Assembly: GCA_964016875.1 (NCBI GenBank)
Contig: OZ024718.1
Span: forward strand, 44,369,906-44,433,905
DNA length: 64,000 nucleotides
Source of the DNA: Fallopia convolvulus
Taxonomy: Eukaryota > Streptophyta > Magnoliopsida > Caryophyllales > Polygonaceae
Reading direction: 5' to 3'
Numbering within the stretch: position 1 is the first letter of the stretch; each line of letters starts with the position of its first letter. The position numbers and the translations under genes were made by a program. Shown here in pieces: positions 31,611 through 42,613 of this stretch. Below the pieces are notes generated by a model that saw only the letters and a program-made list of their open reading frames with translations, was not told the origin of the DNA and ran no database searches.

Positions 31611-33522
31611 AAGAAGAACCCTCCTTTAGTTGGGGTAATCCCGAGCATAATGGCCAAGCCCGAGACACTTAAAGCTAGGGATAAACATGGGGGTGGGGCA
31701 GGGAATGCAATCCCCGCCACCATCCCCGACATACTATTATGCCCCCATCCCACCCCGTCCCTGTCTAATCCCCGCGGGGAATGGGGCGGGGAATCCTCGT
31801 CTGTTATCGGGTTGTTAACCGGGCCCGTTTACTATAAAAAATATTTTAAACTTTAAAAAAGTTTACAAATATCAAATTTAATAACATAAAATTTAAATTT
31901 CATTACATACCTTGTAGATATATAAGCTTTTATATTAAAAACTACAATTATATCTAAAATCTATGTTAATTCTATGTTTTATCAATTAAAAAAATATATA
32001 GGATATATATATCGGGGATTCGGGGCGGATAGCACATTCCCCGTCTCCGTGTCGTTTTAAATCGAGGATACAAAATTGATCCCCGTTCCCCATCAAGTCA
32101 AGGAATCCTCACCCCATTAGGGGCAGGTCCCCACGGGTTTTTTGTGCATCCCTGGCCTACATAAAGCACTTAAGGTCTCTTACTCGGTTTTGTCCCTCTA
32201 GCTTGGGGTGTTGGGGAGCATCTTTCTTAGGCTGTTGGGTGGGCTCCTCACACCTCATTTCGAGGTCCTTGGTAGGTTAGAGGCTGGTGTAGTCGAAGGT
32301 GTGAACAACGGTTTTGGATTGGAGCTCGGTTGGCACCGTTGAGGAGTATTCTTGTAAAGATGGTTGGTGTAGTGTAACACCTCCTCAATATTAGTTCCCC
32401 AAGCAAAGTGTTGCATACTCACAAGGGTTTTAAGGTCAGAATTCAAACCATGAATAAATTTAGAGATCACATACCCTTGGGGAAATCGAACTCCGGACCG
32501 AAACACGAGTGTGCACAATTCATTGTATTACTCTTTGGGAGACCGACTTCCTTGGCATAGTTGCTCCAACTTAGTATGTGCCCTCTCCTGAAAATCTCGA
32601 GGTACAAACCTTTCTTCTAGTGCTCTTTTGAGGGGCATGCCATGTTTGAATGGGAAGCTCACCTATTCGATGCCTAGTCGCCTTTAGTTGCACCCACCAA
32701 TTGTAAGCAAGGTCGGTGAAGTGAATGGTGGTAACGACGACTCGTCTCTCATCATTATAGCCATAGTTGTCGAAGATGGACTCCGTCTTGGCTATCCAAT
32801 CAAGGCATGAATCGGCTCCTAGAGTGCTGGAGAAGGCTTGAATGGAGCTTGATGTCATGGTGTTGCTCCCTCTCTTGTTGGCGCTCATCATGGTAGACGA
32901 GCTAAGGTTGCCAAGGGGCGGGTTGTGGGGGCATGCCTTGCGCCAACATGGTGGCACCGCGGCCAGCAAAGCATCGTGGCATCAACTGGGTCGTGCCTGA
33001 GGGAGCCGGCGATGGCACAAGCCTGTAGCCATAAGGATGTGTTCCATAATGCTCTTTGTCTGTATCGTTAGTAGATCTAGGCAAAGTAATATTATTAGTG
33101 TAAGTAGCAAATGGACCAACATAATCTTGTCTTACCCCGGTGAATGGAACATAAGGTGGAATGAAGTGTGGCTCCCAATAGGTCCCTTGGGACACTTGTG
33201 GCAAGTGGGAGGTGGAGCCTTCTTCCAAATGGACGACGCAACTTGTGGCATGGAGGAGCTCCTTGTGTGCGCCCTCCGAGGCAAAAGGAATGCCACAGTT
33301 GACACTTAGGCCAAAAGGTGATTGGGCCCTCTCTTTGGATCTTTGCATTCGAAGTTCCAAAGCTTTAGACCTAGAAGTCACATGTTACATTGGTTCTCGG
33401 ATGGATTGATTGACGGATTGGTGAAGGGATTGTTGGAATGTCATGATCACAACCTCCATAGATGCTTGAGTAAGAGCTGGATTAGAGTCTCGACGATCAT
33501 CCTCATTTTTCCCTACGTCTGA
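31611..33522 (-). pseudogene. Gypsy gag, decayed
   Basis: Starts at MSDVGKNEDD (about 33522), followed by ALTQASMEVVIMTFQQS. The capsid region (32960-32255) holds LDWIAKTESIFDNYGYND, FTDLAYNWWVQLK and later FPQGYVISKFIHGLNSDLK, all PF03732-type gag. A CCHC knuckle lies at the 3' end: its codons read CFKC...GLGHYARDY once the hAT MITE (31676-32159) is ignored, with the last Cys replaced by Tyr. Stops and frameshifts occur near 33400, 32900, 32610 and 31630. It cannot make Gag. Confidence 0.85.
31676..32159. mobile_element. hAT MITE inserted in gypsy gag
   Basis: Ends read TAGGGATAAACATGGGGG and (complement) TAGGCCAGGGATGCAC. Flanks CTTAAAGC (31668-31675) and CATAAAGC (32160-32167) match at 7 of 8 positions. 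GC-rich subterminal blocks of CCCCG/GGGG enclose an AT-rich core. It is homologous to the split hAT element at 35490-42740, which has a perfect TSD and confirms the ends. Confidence 0.85.
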
Positions 33523-34066
33523 CATGCTTACAAACACTCAACAAACAAGATTATTCCAACAATCACAAGTAATGCCAAACTACAAGTTCCTCCTTAATCA
33601 ACCAAGAAGGATCAACAAAGTGCATGTGCAAGGTCAAGGCAAGGATTTAGGTATGGCTAGGCAATGAACAAACCAATGGACACACAAGCACTCGAACTCA
33701 ACAAGGACTTAAAGGAATATGAAGCTACTAGGCACCAACTTTTCCACAACAACAAATTAAAGCAACCTAGGATATGACTCACCTAGATCAAAACTTCGGT
33801 CTTGGATTGATGTGACTCACAATCCAAAGGATCTAGAACTGAAATTTGATTGAAAAACAAAGGGGAAATCGATTGCTAAATCAAAGAGACAAGGGTTAGG
33901 ATGTTTGGCTTCAATCTTGTCTAAGAGGGCAAAGTGGCATCTAACAAGGTATAAGCCTAGGCCACATGGGATGCCTCTCACAAGAGCACAAGAAGTTTGA
34001 AAAAGTTACAAAAATGTCCAAGAAAAATTACTTAAAAAATCCAAACGTAAGTTAAGCACCAAATAA
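33523..34066 (-). other. Gypsy leader between primer site and gag
   Basis: Non-coding. A block at about 33770-33850 (GACTCACCTAGATCAAA, TCTTGGATTGATGTGACTC) recurs at about 59860-59940 and, in part, at about 62810, inside the LTRs of the element at 59.4-63.3 kb. Confidence 0.55.
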
Positions 34067-34080
34067 GGCTCATGATACCA
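34067..34080 (-). other. Primer-binding site, tRNA-Met-like
   Basis: TGGTATCATGAGCC on the minus strand lies directly inside the LTR edge (TGGAGAGAC on the plus strand from 34082). It is the usual Met-tRNA-type primer site of gypsy elements. Confidence 0.7.
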
Positions 34081-34081
34081 G

Positions 34082-34575
34082 TGGAGAGACAAACAAGAGA
34101 CTCCAAGCTTCGTCTTCATATTTGGCCCGTGCACTTTGGGTCATTAGTCCTCTTTTGAGCTCATCTTGCAATGCTTGAGCTTTGGCACGGGTGATTCGAC
34201 CCAAAAATGGCAAAGCATCGGGCTTGAACCTTTGCACCGTGCCGGAAGCATCAATGAGGGGCTCTCAGCACTTGGACGAGTCTGGACACCTTTTATGGGC
34301 ATTCTTGGTGTCGTTGGTCTTCATTGAGGAGTGTAGGGGCCTCCCAAATATGATCCGAGGGACTTGAGAAGTACCCAATGGACTAGGCTCCAAAGCCCTC
34401 TAGGTGCATCAAGGCAAGGCGCGGTGCTAGACTAGGGGTTGCTTGGCGCCGACGCATCCATTACATGCTCGTGCTCCTCTTGGTCTTGCTCATGAGCAAG
34501 ACCAAGACCAAACCTTTCTTTGTTTCCAGGCCTCTTTTATAGTTGCTTTCAAGGAATAGGCGTTAAAAGGCTTAC
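34082..34575 (-). repeat. LTR of the split gypsy element (outer end approximate)
   Basis: The inner edge is set by the primer site. The words GGGCATTCTTGGTGTCGTT and ACTTGAGAAGTA are shared with the LTRs at 59411-60425 and 62342-63290. A TATAAAAG box on the minus strand lies at 34536-34543. A perfect 30-bp palindrome lies at 34478-34507. The outer end cannot be fixed without a partner LTR. Confidence 0.5.
34478..34507. repeat. Perfect 30-bp palindrome
   Basis: The half-site TCTTGGTCTTGCTCA is followed immediately by its exact complement, with no spacer. It sits just downstream of the TATA box in the gypsy LTR. Confidence 0.95.
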
Positions 34576-34794
34576 TTGTCAAAAGAGTTCCCACCAAAAC
34601 CAGATCCGAACAGTAGAAGAAGCGTCATAATCAGTGAATCTTGCACGGTGGCAGCGAGGAAACCCTAACTCCCACGACCCTAACCGGAGAGGAAGAAGAA
34701 AGAGAAGCGCTCTCATAAAACCTAGGGTTTGTTCTTGGTAGAGAATGATATTTAACCCAACACAAACAATTAGTTTAATGGAAAAATATATATT

Positions 34795-35485
34795 AAATTT
34801 ATACACACAATTTTGATGCACATTTGGCCATTTGGATGCACATACAATCAGTTTTGATGTATAAAAAAAATTTGATGCACATCTCACACGTCTCTCCATT
34901 GTCCATTTCTCCCAAACATACATGAATAATTTGTGCATGTAATATTTTCTCCTTTTTTAGTGAAATGATTTGCACCCTTATTTTATCCTCATCCAACACC
35001 TCATATTCATTCTTATTTACCCTTGTAAAATTTCTCTAGTTTATGAATATCTCTATATCATTGGCTTTATAATTGGTGCTAAGGTTCAATTCATGTTGCC
35101 TTTCTCCAACACCTTTCTTTATTCAGTTTTGCCTTCAATATACACATGCTCTATTGAAGGCAAAACTGAATAAGATGGAGTTTTCGGTTATTTGGATGAA
35201 CATATGGTTAACTATGATCACATGTATAAAATGACACTTTTCTAGGATTATTTTGATGTGCATATAGTAAGATACATTTTTTAGTTGTTTTGATGCACAA
35301 GTCTTGTTTTCAAGTACATAGGACGGTTAGTTTTGATGTACATACGCCTAGTTTTGAGGCACATACACATATATAAGATGACAACTTTAATGCACATTTG
35401 ACTAGTTCTGATGCACAAAAAATCATTGTTTATGCACAAAAAAAAATTATTGTTGATGCACAAAAAGCCAACATTGATCCACATC
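34795..35485 (-). repeat. Degenerate interspersed repeat (TTTTGATGCACATA)
   Basis: At least twelve variants of GTTTTGATGCACATA occur irregularly at about 34810-34890 and 35200-35480. Open frames in this region follow from the repetition. Confidence 0.75.
35119..35173. repeat. Perfect 22-bp inverted repeat with 11-nt loop
   Basis: The arm at 35119-35140 (TTATTCAGTTTTGCC...) and its exact complement at 35152-35173 are separated by 11 bases. Transcribed on either strand, it would fold into a 22-bp perfect hairpin. Confidence 0.95.
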
Positions 35486-35927
35486 CCACTAGGTTGCCAC
35501 TACTACAAAAGTTGGCTATTACCTCATGACATTTAACCCGGGCTTATATACTACGAGTTATATAATGTTAAGCTAAAAAAGTATCACATCAAATACACTG
35601 GGCGTTAAACGCCCGGTGTATTTGAACCGTATTACAACGATATACACCGGATGTTGTAGGATCCGGTGTATTTAGGGTCACACAACTACCACGGGTGTGC
35701 GCAGCCCGGGGTATTAGCCATTAATGATGTCAAATACACCGGGCGTGAATGGTCCGGTGTATTTGGACACACACATATGTCGAGATTTGTAGGTCTTTGT
35801 TTAACCTAGAACACAATTTTTTTTCTTATACCTAATTCGGTCGTGCATGAACAATAAGCAATCATTATTGTAATCACTTTCTTCAAAAAATTCACTTATT
35901 TGCAATTTAATTTCTTCGACAATTCTC

Positions 35928-36000
35928 AGTCCAAGGTTTCGAACCCCAAGATAAAGCTAAGTGTAGATAGCATGGGCTTGCAACCATTGTGCCAGCAAAC
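35928..36000 (-). other. tRNA-like segment with A and B boxes (SINE remnant)
   Basis: On the minus strand, TGGCACAATGG (35984-35994) fits the Pol III A-box and GGTTCGAAACC (35935-35945) fits the B-box exactly, 38 bases apart. The segment resembles the head of a tRNA-derived SINE more than a functional tRNA, because no acceptor stem can be paired. Confidence 0.5.
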
Positions 36001-36784
36001 AAATCCTTACTTTTTAAGGAATAATTTTTTTTTATAAACTCTAACTTTCCAACCTAAAGAAAAGGGAAAATCAAGATGTGTCGTCTATGGCGGGCAGTTG
36101 TGTAAGGCTGGAGACTTGGCTTTGAAATGGCATAACTTTTTATTCGATAGTCTATTGAAGCTGCGTGAGTACTAGTTTCGAAGGTGCCGACCTGAACTAA
36201 AGTGTGAATGTGCTAACTTTTCAGAAGGGGCCCACAAAGGGAGATTAAAATGGGTTAAACGGGAAGGTGTTTCGTGGCGGTTTGATTAAAACGGGTGTAA
36301 CTTTGCACTCGGTTGTCGGATTAGGGTGTATTATATATCAAAAGAAAGCTCTCGTCGAGACGCGGTTATTCTAATAGCCAAAGAGCTTGTCTGAATCAGA
36401 ATCTCAAAAAAGGTCGTTTAAGCCTCCAAAAATGCGCATTTCCATTGAAAACCTCCCTAAAACGCCTTGATTTTGACCTTTTCTTGCAATTTGGCTTCTC
36501 TTGGCTCGTTCATTCAATTCGTTTGATGGATCTATATTCTAGTTTGAATCAAGAGCTTTGAAATGAGTGGTCATAATAGCAAGACGGATGTTAGAGTGTA
36601 AAGTTATAGTCTTCTTAAACAAACAACGTAGTTTAGATGATTGACATTATATTACAAAATTAGATTGCTCTAGTTCTTGTTGTGGTACGGTCATCACACT
36701 TGCTTACCTATGATATCAATTGAGCCCTCCAACAACAATAACAATATAAGTTATAGCTATGGTCAACACAAAAATCACTTAATA

Positions 36785-36975
36785 TCGGTCAATTAGGGTC
36801 AAAGTTAGGTTTAGGGTTTAGGGGTTTGTTTAGGAGGTTTAAGGATAATTTTAGGGTTTAGGGGTTTAAGGTTAGGTTTAGGATTTAGGAGTTTGTTTAG
36901 GAGGTTTTAGGTTTAAGGGTTTATGATAATGGCTAAGGGTTTAGGGTCTAAGTTAGGGTTTGGGGTTAGGTTTTC
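36785..36975 (+). repeat. Degenerate telomere-like TTTAGGG tract
   Basis: About fifteen irregular copies of GTTTAGGG/GGGTTTAGG (plant telomere unit TTTAGGG) in about 190 bp, inside the CACTA element. Confidence 0.85.
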
Positions 36976-37309
36976 TAGGCCAATTTTTATGGTAATGATT
37001 TTAATGTTTACTTATCATTAATTAATACATTTTCCTAATTCTTATATGAATGGTGTATTTTAAAATTTGTTTTAGTTTATAATGGTATATTTCAGACTTT
37101 GTTTTGCTTTAATTAGTTCATGTTATCAATTAGTAAAAACCGTTATTTTTAACTATTATTTATATTATTAAAGTATCTTAAACTTATTAATAATATAAAT
37201 ATACAAAAATAAAATCCCTTAATGGATTTTGGGTCAATTAAGACTATATTTATTAAAATCATGTATATATAGATACATAAAATTAAAATAAAAAATAAGA
37301 GTAGGAAGG

Positions 37310-38340
37310 AATTTGTTTGGCGGGGCAAAATTTTTAGAACAAAATTCGAAAATTTTAAAAAAGAAAGAAAATATTCTTCCACCGCCTCCCTCTCCCACTT
37401 TTATCTTCTATCGACTTTTGCAATTTCAGCTTTCCACCGCCAATTCCGCCTCCTCTCGATCAATTGGCATGCCTCCATCGGTAATCTCTTTCTCCACCAC
37501 CACAAGCCGAGCCACCACCACCACACCGATGGTCGTCTCCTGTTTTCATCCGGACCACTAACGACGCCGCTCGTGGTGCCCATTCCAACCGCACCAACTA
37601 CTACTAGTATTAGGATCTTTAACGACAAAGCTATACGATGAAATGAAAAATTTGACGTTAAAGGTATGTATGTACACTTTTATAACAAGAAACTTAAATG
37701 TTGGTTGTAATAGATATAAGAGAAAATTAAATATAATATCACTCCCGTCGTTAAGGATATAATTAGAAAAAAAATAGAAAAGTATAACTTTCATGGTTAA
37801 TTTGAAAAAAGCAACGCGGGGTTTTACTGTGAACAAAATTTCAGTGAATTTTAAATCCAACCCGCTCAATCTTTCAGTTTTCATCCTCAAAATTTTCATC
37901 CAAGCTGTTCAGATTTGGAAAATTTTGTTCCTCTCCTCCCTTCGCATTGCCTCCTTGCGACCTTAGTATCGTCGATTGAGGCTCCAATTCGGCCTATTTG
38001 ATCACACCGAAGCCTTATGTCTCACCAATTTTTCTTTCCTATGGATAACGGTAGGTCACAATTTCAATTGAGATTATATATATATCTCTTAGCCACCATC
38101 CCATTTACTGAAAAACCCTAAAAATCCCATTGATGTAGAAAAAATCGATGTAGAAATCACCAACGCACCTAGAGAGGCGACAACCCATCTCATCTATTGC
38201 GCCAACGCTGCCAAGCTCCGCCTCACCTACATCGAAAAGGAAGTGCTCGCAACTGCTAAACTCTTCTTCTGGCACATGCGCCGCCTTGTGCGATGCCTGT
38301 GATTCCGCCCTCGGCGTTATCATCTGATCTTCGCACCTTT
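37310..38340. other. CACTA interior with gene-like, unrecognised sequence
   Basis: Three patches are richer in GC than their surroundings: 37375-37580 (CCACCACCACC-rich), 37900-38010 and 38140-38340. The last reads as an open stretch including LRLTYIEKEVLATAKLFFWHMRR. They may be 5' pieces of captured genes; I recognise none. Confidence 0.35.
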
Positions 38341-38658
38341 GATATCATCACCGCCTTCTGTGCAATGCCCTCTTTGTTGAAATGAAGGAGTACATTTTCC
38401 ATCAGAAGCTAGGATTAACAAGATGTCCATCTCTTCTTGATTAAGGGTTATTTATTACGCATGATCAGTGTTTCTAATTTCTTTGTTACGTTGTTTCTAA
38501 ATCATCCTGATTATCATGGAACTCTGCTATGATTAATTGTAGTCCATGATCCTTAATTTACATATTGCAAAACTAGGAGGATTGATCTACTTTTCAAGTG
38601 AAACAAGTCAAAATTGTGTTCATTGATAGTGTTTTTGACTTTGTCACTCTTCTTTTGA

Positions 38659-38789
38659 GCATGAACTGCAAGACAGAGGGGCACAAGCCAATATCTCAAG
38701 CAAGGAGATGCTCAAACTTAGGAAGGATATTGTGGATTTCCATGGAGAAATGGTTCTGTTGGAAAATAATAGAGCTTCCAACTATACAG
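38659..38789 (+). pseudogene. SPX-domain protein exon fragment
   Basis: Reads ELQDRGAQANISSKEMLKLR then KDIVDFHGEMVLLENNRASNYTG, and stops exactly at a splice donor (ACAG/GTACT). This matches the central SPX domain of plant SPX1/SPX2-type phosphate sensors (family: ELQDRV...RKEIVDFHGEMVLLENYSALNYTG). SPX proteins bind inositol pyrophosphates and repress PHR factors. The following SPX exon (LVKILKKYDKR) is absent, so this is a captured exon without function as a protein. Confidence 0.85.
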
Positions 38790-39774
38790 GTACTAAACCT
38801 CCATTGATGGCTTATCTTGGCCTTTGTTTTTCCCAAACTTGGAGTGGATAGAATTCATTATATGCTTTTAATCGTAGGCCACTCAGGAGGTGATAAGGAA
38901 ATCGTTTAAGTTGTGAGATTTAACATGATCAAACTTTAACCTAGTCGGATGGGACAACTTGTCCGAATGATTATATGATTCTGAATATTTTACAACTTAT
39001 GCTTGGATATTCCTCGATGAATAGTAGTAGTTAAATTGTAATTAAGGTATTTTTAGTTTGATGTTGGTTCATGTGGAATTTCAGGAGAAAAAAGATCGAT
39101 GATACTTTTAGTGGATTCAACATTTAAGTTGCTCTGTAATTATAAAGCCTATGATCTTTGAGTTAATCAGTGAAGCACTATATTGGATTATGGATGAATA
39201 TTATTAGTGTTTATCTTTAATTGGTTGATGTTGTCAATGGTTATTGCCACACAATTACTGATTTTTTTCCCTCCATAAATAAAAGAATTGAAAAATAAAA
39301 AGATGTACTGTATTTAGTATTTACACATAAACATGATCTTGTAAGTTCACGTATTTCAATTGCACATGGATGACACTTTTTCATACCTTTATTCATAATA
39401 TTTCATATATACACTTTGGTTTTTCTATCCATATTTCCTGTTAAGCAATTTTGTGATTTATTACCCTACTTTACTACATGATTGATTAACTTAATGTTGT
39501 TTATCTGGTATATGACCTTTGTAATAAATAATTTCCAAAGTAGTGCCTTTCTATCATATTCATATGTTTTGTTTTTCAAAAAAAAGAATAGTTACTTACG
39601 TTTCTTCAAATTGATGTTAATTTTTTGTAGCTAATTTGAGCATCAGTGTACATGTTGATTTGTAATTGTCTGGGTCTTGTAGATTTGGTTTCTTCAATGT
39701 CACTATTTTATGCAAATTTTCCAAAAACATAGTTCCCTTCACTCCTTCAGTATGCTGCATTAAAATAATAGAGG

Positions 39775-39816
39775 GTACGTAGATGAGCATGCTTTAAAGC
39801 TTCAAAAGAGCAGAAG
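39775..39816 (+). pseudogene. IDN2/FDM-like fragment, first exon
   Basis: A short segment reading VDEHALKLQKSRR ends at a donor (AGAAG/GTAATG). It fits the coiled-coil region just before the next fragment in IDN2/FDM proteins (family form: ADENVLKLAEDQKRQKE). Weak alone, but supported by the adjacent exon. Confidence 0.55.
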
Positions 39817-39903
39817 GTAATGTCATTTTTTTGTGATCAGAATTGTCATATGGATTTGCTCATGCTTGTTATGTTGTGGTTATGCATCTTATGCCTTATG
39901 CAG

Positions 39904-40136
39904 AGGCAAAAAGAGGCTCTCCACAAGAGGATAATTAATCTTCAACAACTGTTAGAGGTGAAGCAAAAGCTTTAGTCGAAACTGAGCAACACAAAAAGTC
40001 ATCTAAACATTATAAAGCATGTTAATGATATGGAAGTTATGAGAAATTGATGTGACGATGAAAGATTGGAGAGATTTAATTATGAAAAAGAAGAAGCAAT
40101 GAGACGATGAAAGATGCTCGTAATGAACTAACTCAT
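39904..40136 (+). pseudogene. IDN2/FDM-like (XH/XS family) exon fragment
   Basis: Follows an acceptor (TTATGCAG) and ends at a donor (ACTCATG/TAAGTG). Reads RQKEALHKRIINLQQLLEVK, stop, SKLSNTKSHLNIIKHVNDMEV. The last part, in a shifted frame, is MKDARNELTH. This matches the coiled-coil between XS and XH domains of IDN2 and FDM proteins (RQKE.LHKRIIQLE..., LNVMKHMGD-DMEV, LQDARKELI). IDN2/FDM proteins act in RNA-directed DNA methylation by binding double-stranded RNA with AGO4/DRM2 partners. Two stops and a frameshift make it a pseudogene. Confidence 0.78.
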
Positions 40137-40699
40137 GTAAGTGACTTGTAATCTTTATGGTACTCATAATATTAAAATTCCAGTCATATTTGGTGATTAA
40201 TAATTCTTGTTCATTTCCATGATTTCGATTTTTTTTTCTTCCTTGGCAAACTACATAATCTTTGCTTCTGCTCAAGACTTGAATCTTAATTCTTTTCGCC
40301 TAGCCATTTCATGTAATCTTTTTAATTTTTGAAATGGTCTCTCAAATGATGTTTCACTTTTTTGTTACCTTTTCCATATGATTCTTGGTATTTACCATGA
40401 CTTTCCTTTTATACTCCTTCATTTCAATATTCCCTTGCAACCCATTGCTTTCATTCAAGCTTCTTAAGGAAATGGTGTTGGTTACCAAGCATGTTAATAC
40501 TAGGAATCAAAGTCAAGCAGCAAGTTCAACTCAACCAAGGTATTATATCAAGTCAACCTTTTCAATTTTCTTTGGAAGGGGCATCTATTCTTCTCCCTTT
40601 ATTCAATGTAGTAAAACCCAATGCAAGATATTTAGGGTGATATTTTCTTGTGCTTAGGAAAACCCAATGCAAGATATACTAGTAAGATGGAAAAATGCA

Positions 40700-40800
40700 C
40701 ACTAAATCCAAAGAGATTGTTTCAAGGTGGACGAGCAAGAGAAAATAGATTTGGCCAACAAAGCATCGGAATTGGAATCTATTTTCCCGGTTCAAAAGTT
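40700..40800 (+). other. Possible further coding scrap in the CACTA
   Basis: One frame reads VDEQEKIDLANKASELESIF, helical and charged like a coiled coil. Directly repeated AAACCCAATGCAAGATAT words occur at about 40615 and 40663. The family is not recognised. Confidence 0.3.
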
Positions 40801-41561
40801 ATTGACACTCTTACAATCAAAAGTTATTGTCCTGCATTCCCGATTCTCTCTTTTTGTTGTCCTGGTTTGATGGACATATTTTTTGTTTCAAATTACTATA
40901 TTAATGAATTGTGTTTTGATGTTATCTAATAGTATTAATTTATTGATATCAAGTTATCAACATTATTTTTAAAATTAATCAGTTTTGTTTTATACTATTA
41001 TTAACAGTCAGAATTGAGCTTATAAATATGCTTTCTTTGTGCTAATACACCTAGAGCAATTAACTCGGACAATAACACGAGTTATATTGTGTTTTGTAAG
41101 CCTAACACTCCAAGAGCGATTAAACCAGACATTTATTATCCGGTGTATATATCTAGACAATTATAACTCGGGTTAAAACACCCGGTGTATATACCCTAAC
41201 CATTAATACCCCGGACTTCCATATCCGGTGTATATACCCTAAACATTATACCCCAGACTTCCATATCCGGTGTATATACCTTACACATTACACCCCGGAC
41301 AACAACAACCAGTGTATTTTTGCTACTAAATAACCCGGATAAAAAATACTCATATATACCCCGGATAAAGATTATCCGGTGTATTAAATATTGCTAATAC
41401 ACCGGATAAGTAGACTGGAGGATAAATTCAAGGAGAGTATATAACTCGGATTGGATCCGGGGTATTAGGATACTGATCAAATACCCCAGCAACCTTTACC
41501 CCGGGCGAGATCCGGTGTATTTGTGGTGAAACGCCCGGGGTATTTGGCTTATTCTGTAGTA

Positions 41562-42016
41562 CACAAAAAACCAATGGGGACAGGGACCTGCTGTGACTCA
41601 CCTCCTAATGGGACGCGGACCTGCGGGGACTCACCCCTAATGGGACGGGGATTCCTTGACTTGGAGGGAAACGAGTTGGGGATGAGTTCAATTTCATATT
41701 CCCGATTGGAAACAAAGCGGGGACGGGGGAGGTACTATCCGCCTTGAATCCCGATATATATACACACACACACACACGATATGTTTTTTAATTCATAAAA
41801 CACAAAGAAAATGGAATTTAAATATAATTGTAGTTTTTAATTTTAAAACATCTATATGTCTACAAATTACAAATGCTATTTTAATTTTGCGTTAATTAGA
41901 TTTGATATTTGTAAATGTTTTTAAAATTTTGAATATTAAGTTAGTAGTTTAAAATATTTTTTTATGATAAACGGACCCCGTTAACATCCACATAACCAAC
42001 GGGGATTCCCTGCCCT
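41562..42016. other. hAT element segment between CACTA and hAT MITE insertions
   Basis: GC-rich subterminal part of the split hAT element, followed by a (TA)(CA) microsatellite at about 41754-41776 and its AT-rich core. The frame at 41523-41747 is not a gene. Confidence 0.7.
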
Positions 42017-42613
42017 CAAGGTTATTAAAATCGAGATTCTAGGATTGGATCACAGAAGGTCTTGTGGATCGGATTGTAAAATCGTAAGATCCTATAATAT
42101 CAATAAAACTAATATAATATAGATATGATACAAAAAATATAGGCACTAAAACCAAAAAGTATATAATTTTATTAAAATTTAATGATCATAATGCCGAAAA
42201 ATTGACATTCCAAACTTATATATGCACAAGAAGCACATTTTAAAAATATATATAATGAGAATCGAGGAAAGATTATGGGTCTTTATTAGGGGAAAAATAT
42301 TGTAAATTCAACAATTGGGAGTCGGGAAGATGGAAATTGGGAGGTAAATGAGGTTAAAAGAGAAAAAATGAGCATTTAAGGGATGTAATTTCACTAATAA
42401 TTAAGCTAATTGGTGCTAAAATAAATTTTATAAGCTCAAAGTAAAAAACTGGGTAGGATCTTAAGATTTTATACAGGATCTCATGAGGTCCTATACGATT
42501 CTATAGACGATTTTAACAAATTTCGATTTTAATGTACGATCCGGATCAAAATCCCATGTGGGATCGTAGGATCTCACGATTTTAAGATCCGGATCTCGAT
42601 TTTAATAACACTG
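42017..42613. mobile_element. hAT-like MITE nested in the split hAT element
   Basis: Inverted ends CAAGGTTATTAAAATCGAGAT and (complement) CAGTGTTATTAAAATCGAGAT. Flanks CCTGCCCT (42009-42016) and CCTGCCCC (42614-42621) match at 7 of 8 positions. The interior has several GATCC/GGATC-rich inverted words. 597 bp, non-coding. Confidence 0.82.

Larger units (their letters stand above)
30235..34575 (-). mobile_element. Ty3/gypsy element fragment (LTR, PBS, gag), split by a MULE and a hAT MITE
   Basis: On the minus strand: LTR (from about 34575 to 34082), primer site (34080-34067), leader, gag (33522 to about 31610), then post-gag sequence continuing past the MULE as GEYEYVEGLEDQEEDN (30325-30260). 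Both later insertions carry TSDs made from this sequence, which proves the order of events. The left end near 30235 is a truncation against LINE debris. No RT or integrase remains. A related LTR/gag lies at 59.4-63.3 kb. Confidence 0.75.
35498..41561. mobile_element. Non-autonomous CACTA transposon carrying gene fragments
   Basis: Starts CACTACTACAAAAGTTGGC and ends GGCTTATTCTGTAGTA, the inverted CACTA terminus with the last G changed or lost. Both ends have dense subterminal repeats of CCCGGTGTATTT and its complement (about 35585-35765 and 41130-41545), characteristic of plant CACTA elements. No TNPD-type transposase is visible in the 6.06 kb. It carries SPX and IDN2/FDM exon fragments, a telomere-like tract and a SINE-like segment. 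The 3-bp TSD is not clear, so the edges may be off by up to three bases. Confidence 0.88.

Noticed and set aside
35928..36000. Functional tRNA gene
   Set aside because: The A and B boxes fit, but no acceptor or anticodon stem pairs convincingly.
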